64,000 nucleotides of DNA from Candidatus Gastranaerophilales bacterium (GCA_944322935.1 CALUQO010000008.1:1-64000), one strand, 5' to 3'; shown: positions 8,542 to 16,781, counted from the stretch's first letter. Numbers and translations: made by a program. Notes: generated by a model from the letters alone, not told the origin.

Positions 8542-9972
8542 ATGATGAAAAAGAACAAAACAAAAATTGTTGCCACGCTCGGGCCTTCCAGCTGTGAGGA
8601 ATCTATTATTGAAGAACTGGTGCTCTCCGGTGCTACAATGTTTAGAATTAACACTTCTCACAATACTGCAGAAGCTCATGCTGAAACAATTAAAAGAATC
8701 AGAAGTGTAGAAAAAAGATTAAAAACATTTATACCTGTAATGGTTGACCTTCAAGGGCCTAAAATCAGAGTAGGTAACTTAATCGAACCTATTCCGATTG
8801 AACCCGGCAAGGAACTTGTTCTGGAATACGGTCTTGAACAAACAGATCCGAACATTGTACCTGTTGACTACAAAGGTGTTGCAGACGATGTACGCGAAGG
8901 CGAATACATTCTTTTAGATGACGGTAAAATCAGAATACAGGTTATCAGAAAAGAAGGCACCAAAGTTCACGTAAAAGTTATTGACGGTGAATTGCTTAAA
9001 CCTAGAAAGGGTATCAATATCCCCGGCGGTACAAAGAGCCTCTCTGCAATCACAGAACGTGACGTAGATTTTATTAAATTTGCAGTAGACAATGATGCAG
9101 ATTATCTTGCATTATCTTTTGTAAGAGATAAAGATGATATCTTGCTTGCTAAGAAATATTTGAGCCACTTCGGTGCTGATATTCCTATAGTAGCTAAGAT
9201 TGAAAAACCTGAAGCAGTTAAGAATATCGAATCAATACTTGATGTAGTTGATGCTGTAATGGTTGCACGTGGTGACCTCGGTATTGAACTTGCTCCGGAA
9301 AAAGTTCCTATGGTACAAAAACAAATTGTTGACGCTGCATTTGCTCACAGAAAAACTTGTATCGTTGCTACTCAAATGCTTGAATCCATGATTGACAACC
9401 CAATTCCGACAAGAGCAGAAGCTTCAGACGTTGCTAACGCAATCCTTGACGGTGCAGACGCTGTTATGCTTTCAGGCGAAACTGCTGCAGGCAAACACCC
9501 TGTTGAAGCAGTAAAAATGATGGCAATGATTGCACATGAAGTTGAACAGAGCAATTTTGTAAGCTACAATCTTGATTTGCCAATGAATCCTAATTATGAA
9601 CCAACTCCGCAGGCTGTTGCAGGTGCCGCTGTTAAGATGGCTAAAGATTTGGGCGCAAAAGCTATTCTTGCATTCACTCACACAGGTTATACAGTAAAAC
9701 TGCTCTCTAAATTAAGACCGTCAGTTCCTGTAATGGCTATTTCTGACAGCGAAAAAGTCTGCAGAAAATTGAACCTGTTCTGGGATATGCACCCTTATCA
9801 GAAAGATTGGGATGTTGTTTTAAATGACGAATTGTTGAAAAAAATCGACAAATTGTTGTTAGAAAAAACAGAATTTAAAAAAGACGACAGAGTTATTATT
9901 ATCGGTTCTATTCCTAAACTTATTACAGGAAGAACAAACTTTGTACGTGTTCACAGAATGTGTGCTTTTTAA
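8542..9972 (+). CDS. pyk: Pyruvate kinase
   Basis: 476 residues covering the (beta/alpha)8 barrel, the small B domain and the C-terminal allosteric domain. It catalyses phosphoenolpyruvate + ADP to pyruvate + ATP in glycolysis. Motifs: TKIVATLGPSS at the N terminus, FRINTSHNT, VDLQGPKIRVG, the active-site signature VAKIEKPEAVKNI near 215, VARGDLGIE and MLSGETAAGKHP. The C-terminal PEP-utiliser-like domain is absent and the size is that of ordinary type I/II enzymes. A pyruvate phosphate dikinase at 32.2 kb catalyses the reverse direction, so the pyruvate/PEP node is reversible in this organism. Confidence 0.96.
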   Translation: MMKKNKTKIVATLGPSSCEESIIEELVLSGATMFRINTSHNTAEAHAETIKRIRSVEKRLKTFIPVMVDLQGPKIRVGNLIEPIPIEPGKELVLEYGLEQTDPNIVPVDYKGVADDVREGEYILLDDGKIRIQVIRKEGTKVHVKVIDGELLKPRKGINIPGGTKSLSAITERDVDFIKFAVDNDADYLALSFVRDKDDILLAKKYLSHFGADIPIVAKIEKPEAVKNIESILDVVDAVMVARGDLGIELAPEKVPMVQKQIVDAAFAHRKTCIVATQMLESMIDNPIPTRAEASDVANAILDGADAVMLSGETAAGKHPVEAVKMMAMIAHEVEQSNFVSYNLDLPMNPNYEPTPQAVAGAAVKMAKDLGAKAILAFTHTGYTVKLLSKLRPSVPVMAISDSEKVCRKLNLFWDMHPYQKDWDVVLNDELLKKIDKLLLEKTEFKKDDRVIIIGSIPKLITGRTNFVRVHRMCAF

Positions 9973-9994
9973 GCTTCTGTTTAAAACAATACAT

Positions 9995-10027
9995 AAAAAG
10001 GACTGTCGCACAACGGCAGTCTTTTTA
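9995..10027 (+). terminator. Intrinsic terminator after pyk
   Basis: AAAAAGGACTG and CAGTCTTTTT flank an 11-nt loop, ending in a T-run. Confidence 0.75.
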
Positions 10028-10065
10028 GTTATATAAGGTAATTTTTATTAAAAAATAAGATTACA

Positions 10066-10100
10066 AACGAAAAAACTGCCGCTCAAAAGGAAAAGGACAG
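10066..10100 (-). terminator. Leftward terminator after the 111-aa gene
   Basis: Read leftward, ACTG-CC pairs with GG-CAGT and is followed by TTTTTT, about 12 bp after the 111-aa gene's stop. Confidence 0.55.
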
Positions 10101-10111
10101 TCTTTTTGTGA

Positions 10112-10447
10112 TTACTCTTGAGGTTGTTTTTTTGCGTTTTTATCAATACCCATGGTTTCCAATGATTTGATAAAATTTTCCGCTGCGGATTTTTGAATTT
10201 CAGGCGGAACAACTCTTAAAAGTTCTATGGTTTTTGAAATTACAGGGTCTTTGTCGTACCATCTGTTGCCGTTTATCGGTTTTACCATTTCATAGAATTT
10301 GTCTATAGTTTCTTTAGAAACTTTTTCTTCTATTTTTGCAAGAAAGATTTCCGCTTGCGCCCTTAACTCATCCTGATAGTTACGCAAGAGTTCCACTACT
10401 TCCATTAAAACCGGATCATGATCATACCATCTTTTATATTGAGGCAT
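10112..10447 (-). CDS. Hypothetical protein with two internal 36-residue repeats
   Basis: 111 residues, family not recognised. The protein is an internal duplication: RWYDHDPVLMEVVELLR (6-22) and RWYDKDPVISKTIELLR (62-78) are each followed by a helix ending in an F-x-x-x-[IL]-E text. A linker of ~20 residues joins the copies, and a polar tail follows. No membrane segment or cysteine motif. Its ATG (AAGGAAG upstream) overlaps the murA 3' end by 14 bp, so it is probably translated from the murA transcript. Confidence 0.7.
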   Translation of the reverse strand: MPQYKRWYDHDPVLMEVVELLRNYQDELRAQAEIFLAKIEEKVSKETIDKFYEMVKPINGNRWYDKDPVISKTIELLRVVPPEIQKSAAENFIKSLETMGIDKNAKKQPQE

Positions 10448-11771
10448 TTATACTTCCTTTATTTGTTACCTCTGCAATATTTTTTGTTAAAATATCACTC
10501 TCATCATTGTATCTTACTATATTTGCCCCCAAATTGGCAAATTTTGTTTCAAAGAGTTCGTATCCTCTGTCTATATGATGGAGTGCTTCTATGTCGCTTT
10601 CACCTTCTGCCATAAGGGCTGCAATGATAAGAGAAGCTCCGGCTCTAAGGTCACTGGCTTTTACGTTGGCACCGGTGAGTCTTTCCACACCCCTAATAAG
10701 GGCATGGTTTCTTTCCTGATGAATATCAGCGCCCATACGGCGAAGTTCCGGTACTTGCATAAATCTGTTTTCATACAAGCTTTCCGTAACAATGCTGACA
10801 CCTTCTGCCGTTGTTAACATTGCCATTGCTATTGCCTGCAAGTCTGTCGGAAATCCGGGATAAGGCTGTGTGACTATGTTAACCGGATTTAATCTTTGAT
10901 TGCAGCTTACTTCTATAACTGTAGGTTCGATAAGTTTTATATTTGCGCCCATTTTTATGAGTTTTGAGTTATAGAATGTCAAATGGGAAGGCAGTACATT
11001 TCTTATAATACCTTTGCCTTTTGTAGCAATAATAGCAGCCATGTAAGTACCGGCTTCGATTCTATCTGGAATAGTTGTATATTCAATCGGATGCAGGTCT
11101 TCTTGTTTTACACCGTTGATAACAATTTCTGATGTACCGGCTCCGGAAACATCAGCGCCCATTGCGTTTAAGAAGTTCGCAAGGTCGACGATTTCCGGTT
11201 CTTGTGCAGCGTTTTGTATTCTTGTTGCGCCTTCTGCAAGAATAGAAGCGAGTATAAGGTTTTCAGTTGCTCCTACTGACGGGATATCAAGATAGATATC
11301 CGTACCGACAAGTTTTTGTGCATTGGCATGTACATAGCCGTTTTCTATTTTTATTTCAGCTCCGAGTGCTTCGAGTCCTTTTATGTGGAAATCGACTCTT
11401 CTTTCTCCTATCGCACAGCCGCCGGGGAGTGCAACAATGGCTTCTTTGCATCTTGAAACAAGTGCACCGAGTATGATAAATGAAGCACGCATTTTGCTTA
11501 CAAGTTCATATTTGGCAGTAATGCTTGATATATCGGTAGCGTCAATTGCCACTTTTTTGGCAATTTTGTCGTATTTTGTTTTTACGCCTAATTCTTCAAT
11601 TACCCGAAGCATTATATTAACATCGGTGAGCTCGGGTACGTTATGTATAACAGTTTCTCCTTTAGGCAGGATTGCAGCTGCCATAAGTTTTAAGACGGAG
11701 TTTTTTGCACCGCTTATGGAAACTTCGCCTTTTAATGTATTACCGCCAATTATTTTTAGTTTCTCAACCAA
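10434..11771 (-). CDS. murA: UDP-N-acetylglucosamine 1-carboxyvinyltransferase
   Basis: 445 residues. MurA transfers enolpyruvate from PEP to UDP-GlcNAc, the first committed step of peptidoglycan synthesis in the cytoplasm. The N-terminal SGAKNSVLKLMAA (Lys22 motif), the active-site loop PGGCAIGERRVDFH with the catalytic cysteine near 117, and the C-terminal DLRAGASLIIAALMAEG are all present. The loop cysteine predicts ordinary fosfomycin-type chemistry. A TTG start is supported by GGAGGG 6-7 nt upstream. The C terminus runs about 25 residues beyond the usual ~420. Confidence 0.95.
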   Translation of the reverse strand: MVEKLKIIGGNTLKGEVSISGAKNSVLKLMAAAILPKGETVIHNVPELTDVNIMLRVIEELGVKTKYDKIAKKVAIDATDISSITAKYELVSKMRASFIILGALVSRCKEAIVALPGGCAIGERRVDFHIKGLEALGAEIKIENGYVHANAQKLVGTDIYLDIPSVGATENLILASILAEGATRIQNAAQEPEIVDLANFLNAMGADVSGAGTSEIVINGVKQEDLHPIEYTTIPDRIEAGTYMAAIIATKGKGIIRNVLPSHLTFYNSKLIKMGANIKLIEPTVIEVSCNQRLNPVNIVTQPYPGFPTDLQAIAMAMLTTAEGVSIVTESLYENRFMQVPELRRMGADIHQERNHALIRGVERLTGANVKASDLRAGASLIIAALMAEGESDIEALHHIDRGYELFETKFANLGANIVRYNDESDILTKNIAEVTNKGSINASI

Positions 11772-11885
11772 GATATCCCTCCGGGATTATAAATTTTATC
11801 CGTATAATGTCTTTTCTTCTATCATAATATAACCAACATGAATTGTCGTACATAATTTAATTAATGTAAATTGTCCTAAAAATTT

Positions 11886-13187
11886 TTACATATTGCCTAT
11901 TTTTTGCAGATTTATGTTTTTTATGTTCCAATCATATTGCGGAAGCTTTTTGGGCTGTTGTTGAGTGTTGGTGTTTTGTTGTTTAGTGGTTTCCAGATTT
12001 GTTGTTTGTGTGTTTTGAGCCGGTGAAGTTTTTTTATTTGCTGCCGGTGTTGCATTTGAGTTTGTTGTTGGTTTATTCATTACAGGTGTTATTACTTCAG
12101 GTTCCTGCTTTTGAGTGTCTACTGCCGGAATAATTTTTTCACCTCTGAGTTTTGGCGGGTTATTTGACTGATTGTTTATATCATCCCTTATTGAGTCAAA
12201 CAGTCCTGATTCTGTTTGTTTTTTTTGATTTTTCATCAGTGCATTTTGTTCTTCGAGTTGTTTTCTTTCTAATTCCTGACGTTTTTGTTCCAGAAGTCTT
12301 ATATTTTCTATATGTTTTTGTTGTTCTTTTTCAAGACGGCGTTGTTCTCGTTTTGATTTGTAGTTTTGTTGTGCTTCGTTAATATTTTCTTTTATTACTT
12401 CACCATTGACGCTCGGGTAGTAAAGTTTTGTTCCTTCGTTAATGAATTTGCTTTTCATTTCTATGGATTTTTGTTTTTCTTCAGGTACTGTCCACGGGTT
12501 GACTCTTTTGTCAACTTCTTTGCTTACGTATTGAGACATTGTCATAGAATATTTTTTAATCTTTGACAACTGTGCATATCCGGGAGAAAACTGTGCAAAT
12601 CCGATATCATAATCCGCTGCTTTTAAATCTCTAAGATACAAATCCTGCCAGATTACAGAATAAGTTTTTTTGTCGATGAGTGAAACAAGGGTGCTTAGCT
12701 TGTATGTTGGTACAACAGGATCTCCTTCAGCAAGGCCGAGTTTGTTCCACCATGTAGTTTTTAAAAATCTGCTTTGTATATCCATACCGCTTGTTACAAG
12801 CAGAATGTAGTCCGCATTCATATTATTTGTTACACGTTTCAGGTTCACAAAATCTATGTTGTAGTTGTTTCTGTATTCTCTAAAGAAAGTCAGATAATAA
12901 AGCGGTATGTTTTTTTGTGTAATTTTTGACATTGTTTCGCCAAGCAGTGGAGCTTTTATTCGGCCTGTTTTGTTTAGCTCATTGATGATGTCTGCTGCTA
13001 TTAAATCCGCTGCTGCGCCGCAGGTTAAGTAGGTTGTGCCATTTCTTTGACCCGAGTCGCTCAATACAAGAACAGTCGGTATTTTATGTTCTTCTTTTGC
13101 AAAAGAAGGATTTGTAAAAAGTGTTGTAAATATTCCAAAAACGACTGACACAAATATTAATAATTTAATTATTCTGCTAAAAATCAT
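11886..13187 (-). CDS. Exported coiled-coil protein, unknown function
   Basis: About 433 residues, family not recognised. The N terminus is a signal peptide or anchor (IIKLLIFVSVVFGIF). A globular domain of ~200 residues follows (IPTVLVLSDSGQRNG, then NADYILLVTSGMD and TYSVIWQDLYLRDL). A charged coiled coil at about 275-335 is rich in E, K, Q and R. The C-terminal ~90 residues are low-complexity P/T/N/Q. The ATG at 13187 is chosen because GGGGA lies 5 nt before it; an ATG 12 bp further up has no site of its own. It is followed by the leftward murA but separated by 114 bp. Confidence 0.75.
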   Translation of the reverse strand: MIFSRIIKLLIFVSVVFGIFTTLFTNPSFAKEEHKIPTVLVLSDSGQRNGTTYLTCGAAADLIAADIINELNKTGRIKAPLLGETMSKITQKNIPLYYLTFFREYRNNYNIDFVNLKRVTNNMNADYILLVTSGMDIQSRFLKTTWWNKLGLAEGDPVVPTYKLSTLVSLIDKKTYSVIWQDLYLRDLKAADYDIGFAQFSPGYAQLSKIKKYSMTMSQYVSKEVDKRVNPWTVPEEKQKSIEMKSKFINEGTKLYYPSVNGEVIKENINEAQQNYKSKREQRRLEKEQQKHIENIRLLEQKRQELERKQLEEQNALMKNQKKQTESGLFDSIRDDINNQSNNPPKLRGEKIIPAVDTQKQEPEVITPVMNKPTTNSNATPAANKKTSPAQNTQTTNLETTKQQNTNTQQQPKKLPQYDWNIKNINLQKIGNM

Positions 13188-13339
13188 ACTTATCCCCATT
13201 GTCTTAATACTTATTATTACCTTTTTATAATATTTTTTTATCCCTTAAATACAGTATTTTAATATATTTAGGGTTAAATTTTTTTATGGTTGTAGTAAAA
13301 TAAATTTTACGGAAATTAATAACAACAGGTAATTTGCTT

Positions 13340-13732
13340 ATGTTGGACAATCAAGAACTTTTGAATTTAGCAAAACAGGCTTGTATTAATGCTTATGCTC
13401 CGTATTCAAAATTCAATGTCGGAGCGTGTGCACTTTACGATACAGGTAATTATTATTTGGGCTGCAATGTTGAAAATGCAAGTTACGGTCTTTCTTTGTG
13501 TGCGGAACGTAATGCAATGTCTAATGCAATTGTTGCCGGTGAAAAAGGGAAACTTGTTAAGATAGCAGTGTATTCAACAAATACAAAAAACTGTATGCCA
13601 TGCGGTGCCTGCAGGCAGTGGATGGCCGAGTTTAAAAAGGACAAAAATTTGCAGATTATACTGGAGAGTGAAGACTCAAAATGCGCGGTCTTTACAATTG
13701 ATGAACTTTTGCCTTACGGCTTTGAGTTGTAA
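13340..13732 (+). CDS. cdd: Cytidine deaminase
   Basis: About 130 residues, the homotetrameric type of cytidine deaminase, which converts cytidine and deoxycytidine to uridines in pyrimidine salvage. Zinc and catalytic residues are in CAERNAM (Cys and Glu near 53) and PCGACRQ (near 86). AYAPYSKFNVGA is the substrate-binding N-terminal motif. The ATG at 13340 is preferred to a TTG two codons upstream. Its last 19 bp overlap the convergent zinc-ribbon gene. Confidence 0.93.
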   Translation: MLDNQELLNLAKQACINAYAPYSKFNVGACALYDTGNYYLGCNVENASYGLSLCAERNAMSNAIVAGEKGKLVKIAVYSTNTKNCMPCGACRQWMAEFKKDKNLQIILESEDSKCAVFTIDELLPYGFEL

Positions 13733-13938
13733 TCCCACATATAAATCTGTCCACAGTATCTGCAAACAGCGTGTCTGTTCATAAAATTCAAATCGGGCAC
13801 AAATGTATAACCGTCTACGGTTATAACTATATCACCGTTTTTGTTGTATTCTTGCTTGTAGTTTTTGGCGCCCTTGTAGCTGGGTGCGAACATAAGCTCG
13901 AATTTATCTACGGATTTACAATTTTTGCAGACAAACAT
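13714..13938 (-). CDS. Small zinc-ribbon protein, 74 aa
   Basis: Not recognised beyond its metal site. CKNC at 4-7 and CRYC near 60 give a four-cysteine zinc ribbon around a beta-rich centre. The ATG shares one base with the stop of the upstream membrane-protein gene (TAATG), so the two are translationally coupled. It overlaps the end of cdd on the other strand by 19 bp. Confidence 0.7.
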   Translation of the reverse strand: MFVCKNCKSVDKFELMFAPSYKGAKNYKQEYNKNGDIVITVDGYTFVPDLNFMNRHAVCRYCGQIYMWDYNSKP

Positions 13939-14927
13939 TACTCCTCGTCATCCTCGTCTTTGATTCTGCGTTTTGACGGTTTTGCGGCTCTTTGTGCCAG
14001 CTTTTCAGCGGCGATTTTGCCTGCATAGTTTCTTTTGTTTATGTCTTTATATAATGCAGTGCAGCATAAGCTTCTTAAAGGAAGTGTAAAACCTGTGACG
14101 GCGAAGCTTACGGCCATAAGCACTATATGCTTTGCAATGGAATAGCTTTTCAGTGTAAACGGTATATTATTAGACGAAAGTATCGAATTGAAACCGTCTA
14201 AAGGCAGAAGTCTGATGTATTGTTCAACCGGATATGAGAAGAATCCGCCTAAATCCCCTATATCAAAACCCCAGCTTATCAACCCCGGCACAAGCCAGTA
14301 GGTTGTGATACCGAGCACAGCCAGAAGCATTGCCGTTTTCCAGAAGTTGAATTTTACGTATCCTATTGCTGATTTTATTGCTTCAAATGCGCTTTTATCT
14401 TCTTCAAGCGCAAAAACCTGAAAACATAGCGACATATATACAAACACTATAACAAGCAGTCCCCACAACAGCGGAAAAGACAGTATCAAATAAACAAATG
14501 AAATCAACAGTAAAAACCAGATATAAGAGCCGGTACGCCTTTTTATGAGTTCTGTATGCACCCCTGTGTCATCTATGTTTCCGCCTTCAAGAAGGGAACT
14601 GGCCATGGAGTTTAGCGCAGCAAGTGCTACTATGTAATCCCAGAAGGCTTTGCAGAAGATAAAAAATCCCGGCAATGTCAAGACAATCAGCATTAAAAAT
14701 ACAAGAGGAATATTGTCAAAAATCGGGTTTTTGTTGGTCAATGCTGACACATGCAGTGTAAAAATATAAGAAGCAAAAAATATTAAGGCAATTCCTATAA
14801 TTTGTCCGAATATAGGAAAAGCCATGTACTTAAAAAACTTTTCAAAGTTTAGAAAGTATAGTTTTACTCCGTTAAAAAATATTTTCATAACGCTTGCAAA
14901 AGCTGATTCTTTTTTCGTTTTTGCCAT
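13938..14927 (-). CDS. Multi-pass membrane protein, unknown
   Basis: 329 residues with about six hydrophobic segments (near 35-55, 70-90, 135-165, 195-215, 265-285) and a basic, acidic-tipped C-terminal tail (KPSKRRIKDEDDEE). Two cytoplasmic amphipathic stretches are present, one with FALEEDKSAFEAIKSAIGYV. That text resembles the repeated membrane domain of glycerophosphodiesterase-type or DUF4013-like proteins, but I cannot assign it. First gene of a two-gene leftward unit with the zinc-ribbon protein. It is divergent from the PHP gene with 51 bp between starts. Confidence 0.75.
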   Translation of the reverse strand: MAKTKKESAFASVMKIFFNGVKLYFLNFEKFFKYMAFPIFGQIIGIALIFFASYIFTLHVSALTNKNPIFDNIPLVFLMLIVLTLPGFFIFCKAFWDYIVALAALNSMASSLLEGGNIDDTGVHTELIKRRTGSYIWFLLLISFVYLILSFPLLWGLLVIVFVYMSLCFQVFALEEDKSAFEAIKSAIGYVKFNFWKTAMLLAVLGITTYWLVPGLISWGFDIGDLGGFFSYPVEQYIRLLPLDGFNSILSSNNIPFTLKSYSIAKHIVLMAVSFAVTGFTLPLRSLCCTALYKDINKRNYAGKIAAEKLAQRAAKPSKRRIKDEDDEE

Positions 14928-14978
14928 AATACTTATAATAGTCCTCTTTTAATTTATGTTTATATTAACATGTAAAGT

Positions 14979-15632
14979 ATGGACGAGCAAAGAAATATAA
15001 TAGAGATTTTGAGGGGATTAACGCAAGAAGATTTTAGAGGGCACGTTGATTTGCACATGCACTCAAATTTTTCTGATGGCAAATTAACCCCTGAAGAACT
15101 TTTAAAAGACGCACAGGACAAAGGTTACAGGCTTATTGCCATAGCTGACCATAACACGGTTGAAGCATACAAAAAAACAAACATACTCGAAAGCGCAATG
15201 GTTATAACCGCAATAGAATTCGACTGCTGGTATAAAGGTGTGCTTGTGCATCTGCTCGGCTACGGGGTGGATATAAATAACGAAGAGCTTTTAAAGCTTT
15301 GTGCTAAAACCAAAAAAGAAACGGAAGCCGATATTGTAAGGCTGTTTAATCACAGGCACCCCAAAGATGTAATAAAGGCAATACATTCTGCCGGCGGTGC
15401 TGCGGTGCTTGCGCATCCGGCATGTTACTGGGCTATTAATTTAGACCATTTTATAAAATCTTTAATTGATTTGGGCTTGGACGGTGTGGAATCATACTAC
15501 CCGTACAGACGTCACAGAGGGATAATTAAATTCCACAGTGCTAAAACTGTTCGAAAAATTGCGCAGAAGTATAAAGTTATAATGACCGGCGGGTCAGACT
15601 CACACGGTGAGATAGGGAGTATATTTCATTAG
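14979..15632 (+). CDS. PHP-domain phosphoesterase
   Basis: 217 residues of the polymerase-and-histidinol-phosphatase fold. Metal-binding motifs are DLHMHSNFSDG (~21-31), IAIADHNTVEAY (~52-63), a Glu in the AIEFDC block, AVLAHPACYW (~140) and GGSDSHGE near the end (~207). The order matches TrpH-like 3',5'-nucleotide/oligoribonucleotide phosphatases, but the protein is some 60 residues shorter than TrpH, with the C terminus stopping just after the last metal motif. Start ATG lacks a strong Shine-Dalgarno. The stop overlaps the convergent 72-aa gene by 4 bp. Confidence 0.85.
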   Translation: MDEQRNIIEILRGLTQEDFRGHVDLHMHSNFSDGKLTPEELLKDAQDKGYRLIAIADHNTVEAYKKTNILESAMVITAIEFDCWYKGVLVHLLGYGVDINNEELLKLCAKTKKETEADIVRLFNHRHPKDVIKAIHSAGGAAVLAHPACYWAINLDHFIKSLIDLGLDGVESYYPYRRHRGIIKFHSAKTVRKIAQKYKVIMTGGSDSHGEIGSIFH

Positions 15633-15847
15633 ATTTTTAGTACTTTGTGGATATAGTTAACATCATCTTTTATCTGTTTCAGAGTTTCATATAAAATTTT
15701 TGTAATTATTTGAGAGTCGTAGGGTTTGCAATCAATATCTTCTCGCAAACAACAGAGAAGTATTCTTGTTAAGCCTTCGGCATCAAATCTTTTGATTGCG
15801 ATATTGCACATTTTTTGTTTAATTGTGTTTAATTTTTTTGAGTTCAT
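15629..15847 (-). CDS. 72-aa helical protein, module partner
   Basis: No named family recognised. All-helical text without membrane segment; the core is GLTRILLCCLREDIDCKPYD. It has the same length (72) as the proteins at 41064 and 41729, with alignable landmarks: A-x-x-LT[KR]IL, then L[ER]-x-D and a second D seven residues later. It is divergent from a ribbon-helix-helix gene (15984), as those two are from XRE-like genes. A degraded relative lies at 16139-16192. It may be the effector or partner of a small two-gene system; function unknown. Confidence 0.6.
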   Translation of the reverse strand: MNSKKLNTIKQKMCNIAIKRFDAEGLTRILLCCLREDIDCKPYDSQIITKILYETLKQIKDDVNYIHKVLKI

Positions 15848-15879
15848 ATGCCACCTGTAATTTCTAAAATAGTTACTAA

Positions 15880-15982
15880 ATAGTTTGTAAACTATATAAT
15901 AACCATTTGCAATTTACTTTTCAAGATAACAAATATAAAATTTATAATAAGTTTACAAAAGAACTATAAAGGGTTTATAAAC
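15880..15982. promoter_or_regulatory. Divergent promoter region with two matching operator-like palindromes
   Basis: GTTTGTAAAC (15883-15892, inside the larger palindrome ATAGTTTGTAAACTAT) and GTTTATAAAC (15973-15982) are near-identical 10-bp palindromes 90 bp apart. They flank a TATAAT at 15943 and lie between the divergent 72-aa and ribbon-helix-helix genes. Such sites are typical of autoregulating ribbon-helix-helix proteins; binding is inferred. Confidence 0.5.
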
Positions 15983-15983
15983 T

Positions 15984-16136
15984 TTGACAATAAAAGAAGA
16001 AAATCAAAGATTTGTGGTTGTTATAGAAAAAGAAGTGATTGAGGCTTTTAAACTTCTTGCTAAAAAGGAAAATCGTTCTGCAAGTAATCTGGCTGCGACT
16101 CTGATTAAAAATTACGTAGAAAAACATTCTAAATAG
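15984..16136 (+). CDS. Ribbon-helix-helix (CopG/Arc-like) DNA-binding protein, 50 aa
   Basis: An open frame of 50 codons starting at TTG. The text RFVVVIEKEVIEAFKLLAKK followed by NRSASNLAATLIKNYVEKH reads as beta strand, helix, turn, helix, the pattern of CopG/Arc/MetJ regulators and of many antitoxins. AAAGGG lies 10 nt upstream. It is divergent from the 72-aa gene, with two matching palindromes between them. Antitoxin or autorepressor function is inferred from family and layout. Confidence 0.65.
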   Translation: MTIKEENQRFVVVIEKEVIEAFKLLAKKENRSASNLAATLIKNYVEKHSK

Positions 16137-16138
16137 TC

Positions 16139-16192
16139 TTAGAGTTTGCAATCAATATCTTTTCTTAAATCACAGAGAAATATTTTCGTCAT
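16139..16192 (-). pseudogene. Degraded fragment of the 72-aa module gene
   Basis: A 17-codon frame reads MTKIFLCDLRKDIDCKL and then stops. It matches the core of the 72-aa protein at 15629 (LTRILLCCLREDIDCKP), and the DNA of 16141-16185 is clearly similar to 15721-15767. The rest of the gene is missing. Confidence 0.55.
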
Positions 16193-16221
16193 ATTTAAAT
16201 TTATTGTTAATATTATTTATT

Positions 16222-16455
16222 ATGAATATAAATGATTGGTCAAATAAAGAGATAATTAAATACTCAAAAAGAACTTGTTAAAATGTTGAAAAAGCACTTT
16301 TAGAGGGAACTTTTTCTGGCAAACTTGCCGGAGAAGCTTTAAAAATGTCTGAATTGTATATGTTACGTCATTTAAGGATAAAAATTCTGTCTGACGTTTT
16401 TATAATATTTCTGAAACGCGGATTCTTCACTTCGCTCAGAATACCGTGTTTTTAA
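16222..16455 (+). pseudogene. Broken small gene, possibly UPF0175-like
   Basis: The frame begins MNINDWSNKEII, hits an in-frame TAA at 16279-16281, and continues NVEKALLEGTFSGKLAGEAL then KMSELYMLRHLRIKI. The second part resembles the helix-turn-helix-like core of UPF0175 antitoxin-type proteins (low confidence). From about 16415 the frame runs into an interspersed repeat, so the true 3' end is lost. It is divergent from the 72-aa fragment, mirroring the intact neighbour module. Confidence 0.4.
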
Positions 16456-16480
16456 TGACGGCAGACTTTAGTCTGCACTA
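16415..16480. repeat. Short interspersed hairpin repeats
   Basis: CGGATTCTTCACTTCGCTCAG is of the widespread 'attcttcacttcgctcagaat' intergenic type seen in many bacteria. Next to it, GCAGACTTTAGTCTGC forms a perfect hairpin. A related form, GTAGACTTTAGCCTAC, is at about 39907. Confidence 0.5.
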
Positions 16481-16547
16481 TAACTTTGAAAAGAGTTTCA
16501 TTTAAAAGATTGAGTATACACATACAGCAATTGCGGCTTGCTATATA

Positions 16548-16781
16548 TTATATATGAAGAAGTCCTCTGTTATAGTTTGCCTGCTGCGTGTAGAAGGCAT
16601 TTGCACTGCGCTGAATATCACTGGTGGGAATTTTTTCAATTTCGGGTATTGGGTTTTCAACAATTGTTCCCGGTTGTTGGGGTTGAATTTTAATCGGAGT
16701 CTTCACTTCTCCTAATTTTCTTTGTGCAATTGTTCCGATTTGTTTTTTATATTTCAGCCGTGTTACGTTATTTATTTGCAT
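16548..16781 (-). CDS. Hypothetical protein, ~77 aa
   Basis: Not recognised. Polar, proline- and glutamine-rich centre (KTPIKIQPQQPG), no cysteine or membrane segment. The ATG at 16781 (MQINNVTRLKYKKQIG) is chosen because AGGAA lies just upstream; the frame extends 7 codons further without such a site. It may belong with other short proteins of this genome that begin M-x-I, such as 6772. Confidence 0.45.
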   Translation of the reverse strand: MQINNVTRLKYKKQIGTIAQRKLGEVKTPIKIQPQQPGTIVENPIPEIEKIPTSDIQRSANAFYTQQANYNRGLLHI

